Below are positions 17,631-25,346 of a stretch of 37,683 nucleotides of DNA, piece by piece. The position numbers were made by a program, and so were the translations under genes. Numbering within the stretch: position 1 is the first letter of the stretch; the number at the start of each line of letters is the position of its first letter. The notes under the pieces were generated by a model. The model did not search any database. It was not told the origin of the DNA and was given only the letters and a program-made list of their open reading frames with translations. This stretch comes from Methylacidimicrobium cyclopophantes (GTDB taxonomy: Bacteria > Verrucomicrobiota > Verrucomicrobiia > Methylacidiphilales > Methylacidiphilaceae), in the NCBI RefSeq assembly GCF_902143385.2, contig NZ_CABFUZ020000080.1, forward strand, positions 1 to 37,683. Reading direction: 5' to 3'.

Positions 17631-18496
17631 CGGGCTTCGGGCGGAGCTCTTCCGAAGGTAAGCCGCGCGCCGGAACTGTTCGAGGAAGAGATCTTCGTGG
17701 CCTCGAGCCACTCGGGACGGGGAAGCGCCCAGGATTGCCAGAGGCGCAGATAGTCTTCCTTGGTCAAAACGACCAGTTCGGGCTTGCCCCTGGGATCGAG
17801 CCAATGGATCAAATCGAGGAGTTGCTCCTTTTCCAGTGCGACGCAGCCGGAGGTTCTGGCGTGCTCTCCGTAGCGTCCGTGGAGGAAAACCGCGCTGCCC
17901 GCGCCCGGGCGGCTTTCAGGATAGTTGTGCTCGACGAAGATCATCCATTCGAGCACCGGATCCTCGATCCGCAGCCGCTCGGCCGGAAACCAGTCGGGAA
18001 AAGGTGCTCCATTTGGGATGGTAACGAGATGGTTGTATTGGGGAAGGTCGGGATTCTCGATCCAGGCATCGTGGTCTGATTTGCGGTGGTAAAGAAGCCA
18101 CTTCGTCCCCAAAGGAAGGGCGGGGGCGGTTCCCAATACGAGCCCGATCCGGAAGCGGCCGGCCGGAGTTCGACCGTCACCCTCCTCCTTTTGCAATCCC
18201 GGCTGTTGGGGATGAAGGCCGATGCCCCAGGCGACTCCGTTACGGCCAAGGAGGACCGAAATCGGGCCCCCGTCCTGCACCCAGCTCCCTCCGGGGACGA
18301 CTCTTTTCCAGCGGGAGAGCCGACCTTGCCAGCAATCGGCTCCCTCGACGAGGACGATGACCCGCTGCTCGAGGCGAAAGGGCCAGAAAAGAAGAGCCCT
18401 CCAGGCCCAGAACGCTCCGAGTGCGATCCCGAGGGCCGATGCCGCTGCAACAAGCTGGCGCTGCCTCTTTGCCGAGAGAGGCCATCGAATGCTCAT
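17627..18496 (-). CDS. L,D-transpeptidase (YkuD domain)
   Basis: This protein probably makes 3-3 peptidoglycan cross-links or attaches proteins to peptidoglycan in the periplasm. The N terminus has a single membrane anchor or uncleaved signal (about residues 17-38). The YkuD catalytic motif is seen as FLHGRYGEHARTSGCVAL, with His206 and the nucleophile Cys218, and an earlier GDGRTPAGRF (107-115) is typical of the COG3786-like branch. At 289 residues it has no separate substrate-binding domain. Its start overlaps the btpA-family stop as ATGA (18493-18496), placing it last in the envelope operon. The C terminus after about residue 265 is low complexity and meets the nuoH stop. Confidence 0.9.
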   Translation of the reverse strand: MSIRWPLSAKRQRQLVAAASALGIALGAFWAWRALLFWPFRLEQRVIVLVEGADCWQGRLSRWKRVVPGGSWVQDGGPISVLLGRNGVAWGIGLHPQQPGLQKEEGDGRTPAGRFRIGLVLGTAPALPLGTKWLLYHRKSDHDAWIENPDLPQYNHLVTIPNGAPFPDWFPAERLRIEDPVLEWMIFVEHNYPESRPGAGSAVFLHGRYGEHARTSGCVALEKEQLLDLIHWLDPRGKPELVVLTKEDYLRLWQSWALPRPEWLEATKISSSNSSGARLTFGRAPPEAR

Positions 18497-19332
18497 TCCG
18501 GGCGGGAGGGTCCCATCCGCGATGGAGGCGGGATGTGGAGGAGTCGAGTGAGCTTCTCCACCTTCCTGCGGTCGACCGGGGTGTCGATCGCTTGCTCCTT
18601 CGCTGAACTTCCTACAAGAACTCCATCGCTCGCAGCCAGATAGCGCTGCAGGTTCTTCTCGTGGATGCCGCTTCCCGCCAAAATTGGGGTGAGTGGCAAG
18701 ACGCTCCGGACCCGCTCGACCTCCTCGATCAAGGGCTCGGCTCCTGTTTTCGGCCCCGTGAGAATGATCCCGTCGGCCAGGGCCCGCTCGACCAGATCGA
18801 CCGCTTCTTCCTCAATGGGGCGAGGAGAGAGAGGCGCGGCGTGCTTGACGCGCAGATCGGCGAGGATGCGGATTCTCGGATCCAAGTGGGATCTGGCGCG
18901 GAGGAGAGAGGCCGCTTCCCCTTCGAGAATCCCTTGGTCGGTCACCGCCGCATTCGCAAGAACATTGACGCGGAGGAAGCTCCCGCCGCAAGCGGCGCAG
19001 AGAGCGAGCGCCGCTTGGGAATCGTTACGCAGCACGTTGAAACCCAGCGGCAAGGAGCTCGATCGGCGGATTTCCGCGCCAACGGCTGCCATTGCGGCAA
19101 TCGTTTCCGGAGGTACAGCGCTCTTCCAGAATGGGGCGTCTCCGTAGTTTTCGATGCAGAGGGCGTCAGCACCTCCGTTTTCCCAAGCCTCGGTATCGGC
19201 GAGCGCTCCTTCCAGGACCGCATCGAACCCTCCGGAATAACGTGGCGAGCCCGGTAGGGGTCTGAGGTGAATAAGTCCGATCAAAAGCTTGGCACCCCCG
19301 GCGGTCAGAGGAAGCTCCACGAATCGCGCCAC
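18493..19332 (-). CDS. BtpA/SgcQ family TIM-barrel protein
   Basis: The 279-residue protein matches the BtpA family: GLIHLRPLPGSP (about 19-30) is the family signature, followed by GADALCIENYGDAPF, LPLGFNVLRND and LAGSGIHEKNLQRYL, as expected of a phosphate-binding TIM barrel. BtpA was named for a cyanobacterial photosystem I biogenesis factor, and SgcQ is a putative sugar-metabolism protein; the enzymatic activity is unknown. There are no photosynthesis genes here. The GTG at 19332 is the earliest possible start after an in-frame stop; it has no obvious ribosome-binding site. It lies 135 bases after murJ and is coupled to the L,D-transpeptidase. Function in the envelope operon is undetermined. 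Confidence 0.87.
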   Translation of the reverse strand: MARFVELPLTAGGAKLLIGLIHLRPLPGSPRYSGGFDAVLEGALADTEAWENGGADALCIENYGDAPFWKSAVPPETIAAMAAVGAEIRRSSSLPLGFNVLRNDSQAALALCAACGGSFLRVNVLANAAVTDQGILEGEAASLLRARSHLDPRIRILADLRVKHAAPLSPRPIEEEAVDLVERALADGIILTGPKTGAEPLIEEVERVRSVLPLTPILAGSGIHEKNLQRYLAASDGVLVGSSAKEQAIDTPVDRRKVEKLTRLLHIPPPSRMGPSRPE

Positions 19333-19467
19333 GAGAGGATCTTTGCGAAGAGTCGCGATCGGGACAAGCCATTAGAAGCTGTTGGAAGAGTCCCTCTCGC
19401 TCGGGCGACCTTCCCCTCCGCCGAGCGGCTTCGCGCCGACGCTCCCGGGCAAGGCGATGCGGGGGAG

Positions 19468-21177
19468 TCAGGAAGTAGCGCCACTCCGCCCTCTCTTGCG
19501 CAGCCGGAGCAGCCGACGGAGAAGCTCGAGAGCTTCTCGGCACTCCTCCAATCCCAAAGCGCGGGCCGAAAGGAAGAACGCCAGCGCACCGCCGGCCACC
19601 GCCGCTCCGACGAGGAGGGCGCCGCCGAGAGGCAACGCCCCCAAGGAGGAACGGCCGACCGCCCGGGCCACCCATCCGGCCGCAAGGCCGCAAGCAACGG
19701 AAGAGAGCCCCAAGCGCCAAAGGAACGAGAGCCAGCGGCGGAAGCCTCCGGGAAAGACGCGCCGATCGAGGGCAAGGAAGAGCTGAGTGCAATTGAGAAG
19801 TGCGACGAGCGATGTGGTGAGGGCCAAGCCGACGTGTCCAAAGGAGAGTCCCTTGACCAATAGGAAGTTGAGCAGGAGGTTGAGGCCGATGCCGAAGAGG
19901 CTCACTCGGAGGGGAATCGAGGGGGAGTCGAGTGCGTAAAAGCAAGGGGCTAGGATCTTGATCCCCGCATAACCCGCCAGCCCGAGCGTGTAAGCTTGCA
20001 GCGCCGTGGCCGTCTGATGCGTATCCCAGGAGCTGAAGCGACCGTGCTGGTAGATGAGTCGGATGAGGGGTTCGGAAAGGACGGCCAGGCCGATGGCGGC
20101 GGGAACCGTATAAAAGAGTCCGAGGCGAAGCGAGTGGCGAAGCGTTCGCCGGAAGGCGTCGAGATCGGATCGAGCATGCTGACGCGAGACCGTCGGAAGC
20201 GTCACCGTGGCGATCGCTACGCCGAAGACTCCGATCGGGAACTGCATGAGCCGGAAAGCACAGTTGAGCCAGGAGCGGCCGCCGTTGATCTCCGAGGCGA
20301 ACATGCCGTTGATCAAAACGTTCACCTGGACGGCCGCTCCGGCGATCACGCTGGGCACCATCAAGCGCCAAATTTCCCGAAGCTTTGGATCCGAAAGATC
20401 GAGATTCCATCGCCAGTCGTATCCGATTCGACGGAATGCCGGGACCTGGATCAAAAGCTGCGCGAGGCCGCCCAGGAGGACGCCGAAGCAGACTCCGAAG
20501 ACAGCGTTTTCGCCGAACGAGGGATGGCGAAGATCGCGCTGCGGATCCAAGGTGTAGGCAAAAAAGACGCCCAGCACGACGGAAACGATATTGAAGGCGG
20601 TCGAGGCCGAGGCCGGCAGACCGAAAATCCGGCCGGCGTTCAGGATCCCCATGGCAACTGCCGCCAGGGCGACGAACAGGATAAAAGGAAAGAGCACCCG
20701 CGTGAGGCGGACTGTGAGCTCGAACTTTCCCGGAACCGCGTGGAAACCGAAGCTGGTCAGTTCGACGAGGAGTGGAGCAAGGAGGATGCCCGCCAAGCAG
20801 ACCAGGGAGAGGAGGATGAGGAGAATCGCCAGCAGATGGTTTGCGAGCGAAAACGCCTTCGCCTTCCCTTGCTCTTCCCACGTCTTCGAGAAGACGGTGG
20901 TGAACGCGGTAGAAAGCGCCCCTTCGGCAAAGAGATCACGAAGAAGATTGGGGATCTGGAATGCGGCAAGATAGGCGTCGAGGAGCTTGCCGGCACCGAA
21001 GAGAGCGGCAAAGACCAGCTCTCGGACGAGTCCGAAGACGCGAGAGCCCATGACAGCAAGGCTGACGATTCCCGCCGCGCGGTGGGTGGCCGCGTCTCCC
21101 TCCGCTGCGCCCCTTGCGGAAGCGGAGGTGGGAAGAGCTGGAGGCAAAGAAGCTTGCGGATCGTCGGGGGCGTTCAC
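19468..21177 (-). CDS. murJ: Lipid II flippase MurJ
   Basis: MurJ moves the peptidoglycan precursor lipid II across the inner membrane. The 569-residue protein has the MOP-superfamily layout of about 14 hydrophobic helices. Family landmarks are SRVFGLVRELVFAALFGAG with the conserved arginines near the N terminus, FQIPNLLRDLFAEGALSTAF and, later, LIYQHGRFSSWDT. I chose the GTG at 21177, which overlaps the stop of the heptosyltransferase gene as GTGA (21174-21177); the frame remains open upstream, but those residues lie inside that gene. The last 20 residues are Arg-rich. It sits between LPS and peptidoglycan genes, which suits its role. Confidence 0.94.
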   Translation of the reverse strand: MNAPDDPQASLPPALPTSASARGAAEGDAATHRAAGIVSLAVMGSRVFGLVRELVFAALFGAGKLLDAYLAAFQIPNLLRDLFAEGALSTAFTTVFSKTWEEQGKAKAFSLANHLLAILLILLSLVCLAGILLAPLLVELTSFGFHAVPGKFELTVRLTRVLFPFILFVALAAVAMGILNAGRIFGLPASASTAFNIVSVVLGVFFAYTLDPQRDLRHPSFGENAVFGVCFGVLLGGLAQLLIQVPAFRRIGYDWRWNLDLSDPKLREIWRLMVPSVIAGAAVQVNVLINGMFASEINGGRSWLNCAFRLMQFPIGVFGVAIATVTLPTVSRQHARSDLDAFRRTLRHSLRLGLFYTVPAAIGLAVLSEPLIRLIYQHGRFSSWDTHQTATALQAYTLGLAGYAGIKILAPCFYALDSPSIPLRVSLFGIGLNLLLNFLLVKGLSFGHVGLALTTSLVALLNCTQLFLALDRRVFPGGFRRWLSFLWRLGLSSVACGLAAGWVARAVGRSSLGALPLGGALLVGAAVAGGALAFFLSARALGLEECREALELLRRLLRLRKRGRSGATS

Positions 21178-22175
21178 GAAGAGACTGCAGCGGAGGAACC
21201 GAGTTGCTCGAGGCAAACGGCGTACACCGCTTCCGGATCGATTCGGCGCAAACAGGCCAAGTCTGTAGGGCAGGTGCGGCGGAAACAGGGACCGCAAGGC
21301 ACCGGATGAGAAAGGATGCGGGTAGAGCTCCCCAGAGGCCCTGTCCGCGCGGGATCGGTGGATCCGAAGAGTGCCACGACGGGCACCCCGAGGAGCGCCG
21401 CGACGTGCATGGCCCCGCTATCGTTGCAGACCACCAATCGGGAGCGGGCCAAGGCGGCGAGGAACTCCTCCAAGGTCGTTCTGCCCGCAAGACTCTCGAC
21501 GCCGGGAAGCTCCGAAGCGATACGTTCGCAGACTTCCCGGTCGCCGGCCGCTCCGTAAAGGCGCACCTCGTAGCCCGTGCTCGCGCGGAGCCGCCGTGCG
21601 AGGGCGATGTAGAATTCGGGCGGCCATCGCTTGGCGGGGCCATATTCGGCTCCTGGGCAGAAGGCGATCACCGGCTCCGGCCGTTCGAGCCAGGAAGCCG
21701 GGATGCGCAATTCCGGTAGGGCCATCGAGCCCGAGACTCCCAGTTCCTGGACGAGGGCAAGGTAAATCGCGGCTTGCTGCGGGATATGGTCCGCGGGACG
21801 ACCGAGCAGACGGGGACGGCTCAAGAGGGCGGAGCGGGGCCAAGCCGCTTTCCCCCAGACCGTGCGAATGCCGGCAAACCGCGCTTCGAGAGCCGAGCGC
21901 GGGGAGTTTGGGAGCAAGAGGGCGGCCTCGAACCCTCCTTCCCGAAGCTGTCTTGCGGTAGAGAAGAGCCTTTCCGGGTGGGTGAGTTCGATCAGGCGAT
22001 CGACGAAGGGGCAAAGACGCCAGAGAGCGCTGAGCTTTTGGGAGGACGCAACGGTGATCGGACCCTTTCCGAGCCATCGCTTGAGGCTTGCGACCGCGGG
22101 GAGGCTCAGAACGGCATCCCCCAGCCAGTTGGGCGAACGGACCAGAAGGGAAGCGGGAGGAGCGGGGGCAATCAC
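21174..22175 (-). CDS. waaF: Glycosyltransferase family 9, WaaF-type heptosyltransferase
   Basis: This enzyme probably adds a heptose to the LPS inner core on the cytosolic face of the inner membrane. It has 333 residues with the GT-B fold of family 9: SPNWLGDAVLSLPAVASLKR at the N terminus, FCPGAEYGPAKRWP (about 171-184), the nucleotide-sugar motif CNDSGAMHVAALLGVPVVALFGSTDP, and a Cys-containing CGPCFRRTCPTDLACL near the end, all as in heptosyltransferase II. The start is GTG, overlapping the lpxK stop as GTGA (22172-22175). Family assignment is firm; the exact acceptor and sugar are inferred. Confidence 0.92.
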   Translation of the reverse strand: MIAPAPPASLLVRSPNWLGDAVLSLPAVASLKRWLGKGPITVASSQKLSALWRLCPFVDRLIELTHPERLFSTARQLREGGFEAALLLPNSPRSALEARFAGIRTVWGKAAWPRSALLSRPRLLGRPADHIPQQAAIYLALVQELGVSGSMALPELRIPASWLERPEPVIAFCPGAEYGPAKRWPPEFYIALARRLRASTGYEVRLYGAAGDREVCERIASELPGVESLAGRTTLEEFLAALARSRLVVCNDSGAMHVAALLGVPVVALFGSTDPARTGPLGSSTRILSHPVPCGPCFRRTCPTDLACLRRIDPEAVYAVCLEQLGSSAAVSS

Positions 22176-23422
22176 AGGAGGGCCGGATGCGTTCCGTTGA
22201 CCACCGGCTGCTCCGCGAAGGACGAAGTACGGCCAGAGGGGGAGAAGGGAGGGGGGGTCCGCTCCCGCATTTTCTCGCGAATGCGGCTCTGGAGAGCCTC
22301 CGCTCCTTGAAGAAACTCGATTTCCACTCGGAGAAAATAGATCGGAACCGGAGGAGGCGTGCGAAGAAAAGGAAGGCGCACGGCATCTTTTTCCGTCGTG
22401 ACGATCGCGGCGGCAGCCCGGGCCTTTGCCCGCTCCAGGACGCGGAGAAGTTCCTGTTCGGAAAATCGGTGGTGGTCGGCGAACCTTCGGGCGTAGACGA
22501 TTTCCGCCCCGAGTTTTCGGAGCCCATTTTCAAAGCTTTCCGGGCGGGCGATGCCTGAGAGAGCGACGACCCGAAGGCCTCGAAGGAAGCTCAGGGGCTG
22601 TTTTTCTCCGGTGCTCACGTGCGAGAGATAGCGGGGAAGGTGGGCGCATTCGACGATGGGGGCGTGTCGATTGTATCGTCGCAATTCGGATTTCAGCTCG
22701 GCGAGCGGGGAGCCGTCGCATTTCGTGACGAGCAGGATATCCGCCCGCCGGATATGGCTCATTGGTTCGCGGAGGGTGCCGCGGGGGAGCAAAAACCGAT
22801 TGCCGAAGGGAGCTTCCCGGTCGACCAAGACGATGTCGATGCGCTCTTGAAGAGGAAGATACTGGAAGCCGTCGTCCAGAAGTAGGGTGTCGACCCCCCA
22901 TTGTCGGATGGCGGTAAGGCCGGAGCGCACGCGATTTTTCCCGGTCAGGACGACGACTCCCTGCAAATTCGAAGCCAGCATGTAGGGCTCATCGCCCGCC
23001 AAGAACGGATCCAGAAAAGCTCTCTTTCCATCAGAGACGACACGCGGTCCGGGATGCGCTGTCTCGCCCCGGGCGGCTCGGTGCCACCGAGCCCAAAACG
23101 GGAGGGATGCGCTCTTGTATCCACGGCTGAGGATGGCGACGCGACGGCCGGCGTGGGCGAGCTCTCGGGCAAGTTTTTCTACGACGGGCGTCTTTCCCGT
23201 TCCTCCGACCGTCAGGTTGCCCACGCTGATGACCAAGCATCCTAAGGAATGGGAATGCACGAAGTTTCGGCGGTAGAGCCAGAGGCGGAGGCGGACCAGG
23301 GGGCCGTAGAGCAAGGAGAGGAGGTAGAGGAGGGCGCGGAGAAGCGTCGCGCGCTTTCCGTCCCTTCGTTCCAGAATGACGTCGACGGCGAAGCGCTCGA
23401 ACCGGTCTGTCCACCGAGGCAT
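22172..23422 (-). CDS. lpxK: Tetraacyldisaccharide 4'-kinase LpxK
   Basis: LpxK phosphorylates the lipid A disaccharide at the 4' position on the inner face of the inner membrane. An N-terminal hydrophobic helix (about 27-48) precedes the P-loop VGNLTVGGTGKTPV (67-80). LLLDDGFQY is the conserved DDGFQ motif, followed by LPRGTLREP and the late VTTEKDAVRL. The start at 23422 has a strong AAAGGAGAT about 9 bases upstream; the frame remains open far upstream, but the extra residues look like noise. At 416 residues it is longer than the usual 330 or so, with a longer N terminus and a Pro/Ser-rich tail after about residue 380. It is coupled to waaF by GTGA. Confidence 0.94.
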   Translation of the reverse strand: MPRWTDRFERFAVDVILERRDGKRATLLRALLYLLSLLYGPLVRLRLWLYRRNFVHSHSLGCLVISVGNLTVGGTGKTPVVEKLARELAHAGRRVAILSRGYKSASLPFWARWHRAARGETAHPGPRVVSDGKRAFLDPFLAGDEPYMLASNLQGVVVLTGKNRVRSGLTAIRQWGVDTLLLDDGFQYLPLQERIDIVLVDREAPFGNRFLLPRGTLREPMSHIRRADILLVTKCDGSPLAELKSELRRYNRHAPIVECAHLPRYLSHVSTGEKQPLSFLRGLRVVALSGIARPESFENGLRKLGAEIVYARRFADHHRFSEQELLRVLERAKARAAAAIVTTEKDAVRLPFLRTPPPVPIYFLRVEIEFLQGAEALQSRIREKMRERTPPPFSPSGRTSSFAEQPVVNGTHPALL

Positions 23423-23496
23423 GCGTTGCCGATCTCCTTTCCCTTCGCTTCCCGTCTCTCCTCCCGCTCTTCCCGCTTCCCGTAGACCGAGGCCAA

Positions 23497-24438
23497 TCAA
23501 CCGGCGGTAGGAGACGGAGCGAGCCAGTCTACCCGAGCAAAGACAGATCGGTCGAGGAGGGACTCGGAAGGGTAGATGTTCGGATTGCGGAGGAGCTCCG
23601 CAGGTACCGCTCGGCGAGCGTCCCGCGCGGTGACCGCAAGAAGGGCCTCGGAGGCGATCCGTCCGAGGACCTCGGGCCGGTAGAGTACTTGCAGAGCGGT
23701 CCCCGCCGCCTTTGGGTTGGCACAGCTTCGGGGGATGACCCAGTGAAAGAGACGGATCCAGGAGCCTTCCGGAGGGATGTGGATGGTCCAGCCCGGAGTT
23801 GCGTTGCGGAGTTGGAGCCGCTGCGAGAAGTCGACCTCGATGCGGGCGTTTTCTTCTCGGCGCGGCACGACCGGACCCGCTTGGCGGGCGAGCGAGCCGG
23901 GGGAGGGAGGAAACCCATGCTCCAGAGCGGCGAAAAGGAAGCGGGCATAGATCGGCGAGGGGGGCGACCGAAACGGGATTCGTCCCCCCGCCAAGTCTTT
24001 CCAATGGCTCGGGACTTCCACGGGCGTTCCCGGACCGGCGATGGCCAGTAAGGTAAACCCGAACGGCCAAGAAAATTGATTCGCCGGGTCGAAATAGTGG
24101 TGGAGAAATTGAGGCTCCGCCGGAAGCGGGGAGGGAAGCGCTGCGGCAAGCGGCAAGAGCTGGTTAGTCTCCCGGAGCGGAAAAATCAACGTGTCGGGGA
24201 TTGCCGCGAGATCGGCGGCTCGGGAAGAGAGCATCTTTGCGCTCTCCTCGTTCTCTCCGTAGACTTCTCCAGAGATCTCCGACCCGAAGAGGGAAGGCAG
24301 CGACTCATGGAGGAGAGAGGGAGCCAGCAGATGCTGGGGTGTGAGGATGCGGAGTGCGAACATTGCCTCGCCTATCAGCGCGCAAAGAGGGAAAAGCAAG
24401 AAAAAAGCAGAAGCAGACATTTGGATGCTCTTCGACAT
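23497..24438 (-). CDS. PotD-like periplasmic solute-binding protein
   Basis: The 313-residue protein begins with a hydrophobic signal-like segment (about residues 7-28, probable cleavage after EAMFA). The C-terminal half resembles PotD/PotF polyamine-binding proteins: PPEGSWIRLFHWVIPRSCAN, LQVLYRPEVLGRIASEAL and NPNIYPSESLLDR correspond to their conserved blocks. The N-terminal half is much more divergent. There is no polyamine ABC transporter (ATPase or permeases) nearby; the gene heads the run containing lpxK, waaF and murJ, 74 bases upstream of lpxK. A second ATG at 24420 is a possible start. It could bind a polyamine-like ligand or have been recruited for an envelope function; I cannot tell. 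Confidence 0.7.
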   Translation of the reverse strand: MSKSIQMSASAFFLLFPLCALIGEAMFALRILTPQHLLAPSLLHESLPSLFGSEISGEVYGENEESAKMLSSRAADLAAIPDTLIFPLRETNQLLPLAAALPSPLPAEPQFLHHYFDPANQFSWPFGFTLLAIAGPGTPVEVPSHWKDLAGGRIPFRSPPSPIYARFLFAALEHGFPPSPGSLARQAGPVVPRREENARIEVDFSQRLQLRNATPGWTIHIPPEGSWIRLFHWVIPRSCANPKAAGTALQVLYRPEVLGRIASEALLAVTARDARRAVPAELLRNPNIYPSESLLDRSVFARVDWLAPSPTAG

Positions 24439-24579
24439 CCCTTTTTCGGCCTTTTCGAAGTCGCGAAATCGTGCGTTTCGGACTCTTTTCTCGGATCGCC
24501 TTCGGATCGGTCGCTGCCTCGAGTTTCGGCGGAGGGCCTAGGGCTTTGTCGCGCAACGATTCCGGGAAAACTGCTTGAA

Positions 24580-24795
24580 ATGCGGCAGCGTTCAGGAGAG
24601 ATATGCAGCAAGGTGGCCGGTCTGCGAGCTTGGTGGAAGAGTCGAGACGTCTGGTTGACCCGTCGGGAGCAGGGGCTTGCGTTCTTCCTGCTCGTCCTGT
24701 TGACGCTGGGCGGAATGGTTAAGCTCTTGCGTGAATCCTTTGGAGGCAAGGACCTCGATCGGGGGCTCGTGGAAGAGCTTCCCCGCGATCCGTAG
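24580..24795 (+). CDS. Small single-span membrane protein of unknown function
   Basis: A 71-residue frame ends 33 bases before the Minf_1886-type gene. It reads WLTRREQGLAFFLLVLLTLG at about residues 25-44, i.e. a charged N-terminal stretch, one transmembrane helix (about 31-49) and an acidic C terminus. I do not recognise a named family. The arrangement recalls the membrane anchor that precedes the DNA-binding domain in ComEA-like proteins, but no helix-hairpin-helix follows. The frame is open further upstream, with ATG 24580 or GTG 24613 as the likeliest starts; the start is uncertain. Position, same strand and close spacing suggest co-transcription with the next gene. Confidence 0.5.
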   Translation: MRQRSGEICSKVAGLRAWWKSRDVWLTRREQGLAFFLLVLLTLGGMVKLLRESFGGKDLDRGLVEELPRDP

Positions 24796-24828
24796 GTTTT
24801 TGAGAGGAGAAGAGAGCACGGACTTCAT

Positions 24829-25305
24829 ATGCGTAAGCGAAACTTTGCCAGCATTGTCGAGGAGATCTGCGAGCGGGATGGACGTTATGTCGACGAGGCC
24901 TACTATTTCGTTCGCGAGGCCTTGCATTCGACGGAAAAAGGGGGAAAGCGGAGGACGAAGAGTAGAACTACGGCTTCGACTGGCAAGGAGCTCTTGGAAT
25001 CGTTGCGGATGCACGCCCTGAAGGAATTTGGGCCGATGAGCAAGCTGGTTTTCAGCGAATGGGGGATCCGGAACTGCAGCGACCTCGGCGATGTGATCCT
25101 TTCCCTCGCTTCCTATGGGGTTTTGGGTCGGACGAGCGCGGGAAGCCGGAAAGATTTCAAGAAAGGTTTTAGTTTTACTTCGGCATTCGTGAAGCCTTTT
25201 CGACCGGCGGGAATGGTCCGACCCGCGCGCAAGCGAAAGGCCGCGCAAACGGAGGCAAAGGCTGGCAAGCCGGGCCGAGGCCAGAAGAAGGCGCCTGCGG
25301 CGTAG
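24829..25305 (+). CDS. Minf_1886-type (TIGR04138) conserved hypothetical protein
   Basis: The first 120 residues (FASIVEEICERDGRYVDEAYYFVREAL, then FGPMSKLVFSEWGIRNCSDLGDVILSL) match a conserved hypothetical family described from Verrucomicrobia and Planctomycetes and named after a Methylacidiphilum infernorum locus. No activity is known. The C-terminal 35 or so residues are Lys/Ala-rich, like a histone-type tail, and may be disordered or bind nucleic acid. It has 158 residues. GAGGAGAAGAGAG lies upstream of the ATG. It follows the small membrane protein and precedes the M16 peptidase by 41 bases. Recognition is from memory of the family, not from a search. Confidence 0.8.
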   Translation: MRKRNFASIVEEICERDGRYVDEAYYFVREALHSTEKGGKRRTKSRTTASTGKELLESLRMHALKEFGPMSKLVFSEWGIRNCSDLGDVILSLASYGVLGRTSAGSRKDFKKGFSFTSAFVKPFRPAGMVRPARKRKAAQTEAKAGKPGRGQKKAPAA

Positions 25306-25346
25306 CGAGAGTAGGGCGGGAGGGTCGCCGGCTTCCGCGGCGGCTT

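Noticed and set aside
16448-18079. Plus-strand open frame of 543 codons across nuoH and the L,D-transpeptidase
   Set aside because: It is a shifted frame over nuoH and antisense to the transpeptidase; it lacks the hydrophobic pattern and any domain.
19166-20881. Minus-strand open frame of 571 codons overlapping murJ and btpA
   Set aside because: It is another frame of murJ, rich in Arg/Pro/Ser, without family similarity. The MurJ frame has the membrane helices and motifs.
19996-21309. Plus-strand open frame of 437 codons opposite murJ
   Set aside because: Highly charged antisense translation with no motif; explained by the hydrophobic codons of murJ read backwards.
24492-24509. Direct repeat CGGATCG, two copies 4 bases apart, in the divergent gap before the small membrane protein
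   Set aside because: Seven bases of GC-rich sequence in two copies is within chance, and there is no third copy or symmetry to suggest an operator.
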